14,836 nt of DNA from Pseudomonadota bacterium (lineage in GTDB: Bacteria; Pseudomonadota; Alphaproteobacteria; Rhizobiales; Rhizobiaceae): the NCBI GenBank assembly GCA_023444445.1, contig JAEXMK010000118.1, forward strand, positions 1 through 14,836, in the 5' to 3' direction. Positions 14,653 through 14,836 of this stretch are shown here, in pieces. Made by a program: the position numbers and the translations under genes. The notes beneath the pieces were generated by a model. It was not told the origin of the DNA. It searched no databases and worked only from the letters and a program-made list of their open reading frames with translations. The first letter of the stretch is position 1. Each line of letters begins with the position of its first letter.

Positions 14653-14836
14653 ATGGTCGATACCGAAGCGAAAAAAGAACAAAGCCGGCGCCGCATCGCC
14701 GTGGTCGGAACGGGAATTTCCGGTTTGTCGGCGGCCTGGCTTTTGTCGCAACGGCACGATGTAACTGTTTTCGAGGCAGCTGACCGCATCGGCGGCCACA
14801 CCAATACGGTGACGTTCAGCACGGGCCATGGACAAG
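14653..14836 (+). CDS. FAD-dependent amine-oxidase-like protein (COG2907 type), N-terminal part only
   Basis: The frame opens at ATG 14653, preceded by GAGGAA, and runs off the right edge after 61 codons. After 14 mostly charged residues comes the FAD-binding Rossmann motif [18 protein letters not shown], then [16 protein letters not shown], where the Glu binds the ribose and RxGGH is the flavin amine oxidase signature. The N-terminal HTNTV form is typical of the NAD/FAD proteins that sit beside CFA-like synthases and DUF1295 in proteobacteria. They are thought to oxidise or desaturate the same acyl chains. It is divergent from that pair, sharing a 175-base regulatory gap. No signal peptide, so cytoplasmic. 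The remaining three quarters or more of the protein are not visible. Confidence 0.88.
   Translation, partial: MVDTEAKKEQSRRRIAVVGTGISGLSAAWLLSQRHDVTVFEAADRIGGHTNTVTFSTGHGQ

Overview
The window looks like the circular chromosome of an Agrobacterium of the biovar 1 / A. tumefaciens complex. Three genes point there: an lpiA(mprF)-acvB operon for lysyl-phosphatidylglycerol turnover, directly followed by telA, the 442-aa telomere resolvase that maintains the linear chromid of these strains. High GC, rhizobial codon use and the order acvB-telA agree. The assignment rests on recognising the proteins, not on a search.

Layout. 1-1571 (-): periplasmic binding protein of a peptide-type ABC transporter, open in one frame except for one internal TAA at codon 144, and running off the left edge. 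1798/1804-2844 (+): an M19 membrane-dipeptidase-type enzyme, divergent from it. 2904-3197 (-): a small two-membrane-segment protein of unknown function, convergent with the dipeptidase, whose terminator lies inside its 3' end. 3475-7442 (+): lpiA and acvB, translationally coupled. 7644-8972 (+): telA. 9065-9479 (-): a decayed OmpR-type response regulator (intact receiver, frameshift, no DNA-binding domain). 9608-10261 (-): a TetR-family regulator, divergent from 10406-12442 (+), a 678-aa FMN/FAD/iron-sulfur flavoenzyme of the dimethylglycine / N-methylproline demethylase type. 12649-14477 (-): a cyclopropane-synthase-like methyltransferase and a DUF1295 membrane protein, overlapping by 4 bases. 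14653-end (+): the start of an FAD-dependent amine-oxidase-like protein, divergent from that pair.

How the genes work together. LpiA adds lysine to phosphatidylglycerol and AcvB removes it, together setting membrane surface charge; AcvB is needed for virulence in Agrobacterium. The right-hand trio probably modifies unsaturated acyl chains of membrane lipids, so two separate lipid-remodelling modules lie in this window. The binding protein and dipeptidase form a peptide uptake and hydrolysis unit whose transporter part seems broken here. TetR plus flavoenzyme looks like a self-contained, substrate-induced N-demethylation unit.

I found no mobile element, CRISPR array, tRNA or rRNA, and no convincing new system. 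The most useful second looks are the in-frame stop in the binding protein, the broken response regulator beside telA, several perfect dyads in regulatory gaps, and a flavoenzyme lacking one expected cluster cysteine. No gap between genes exceeds 300 bases.
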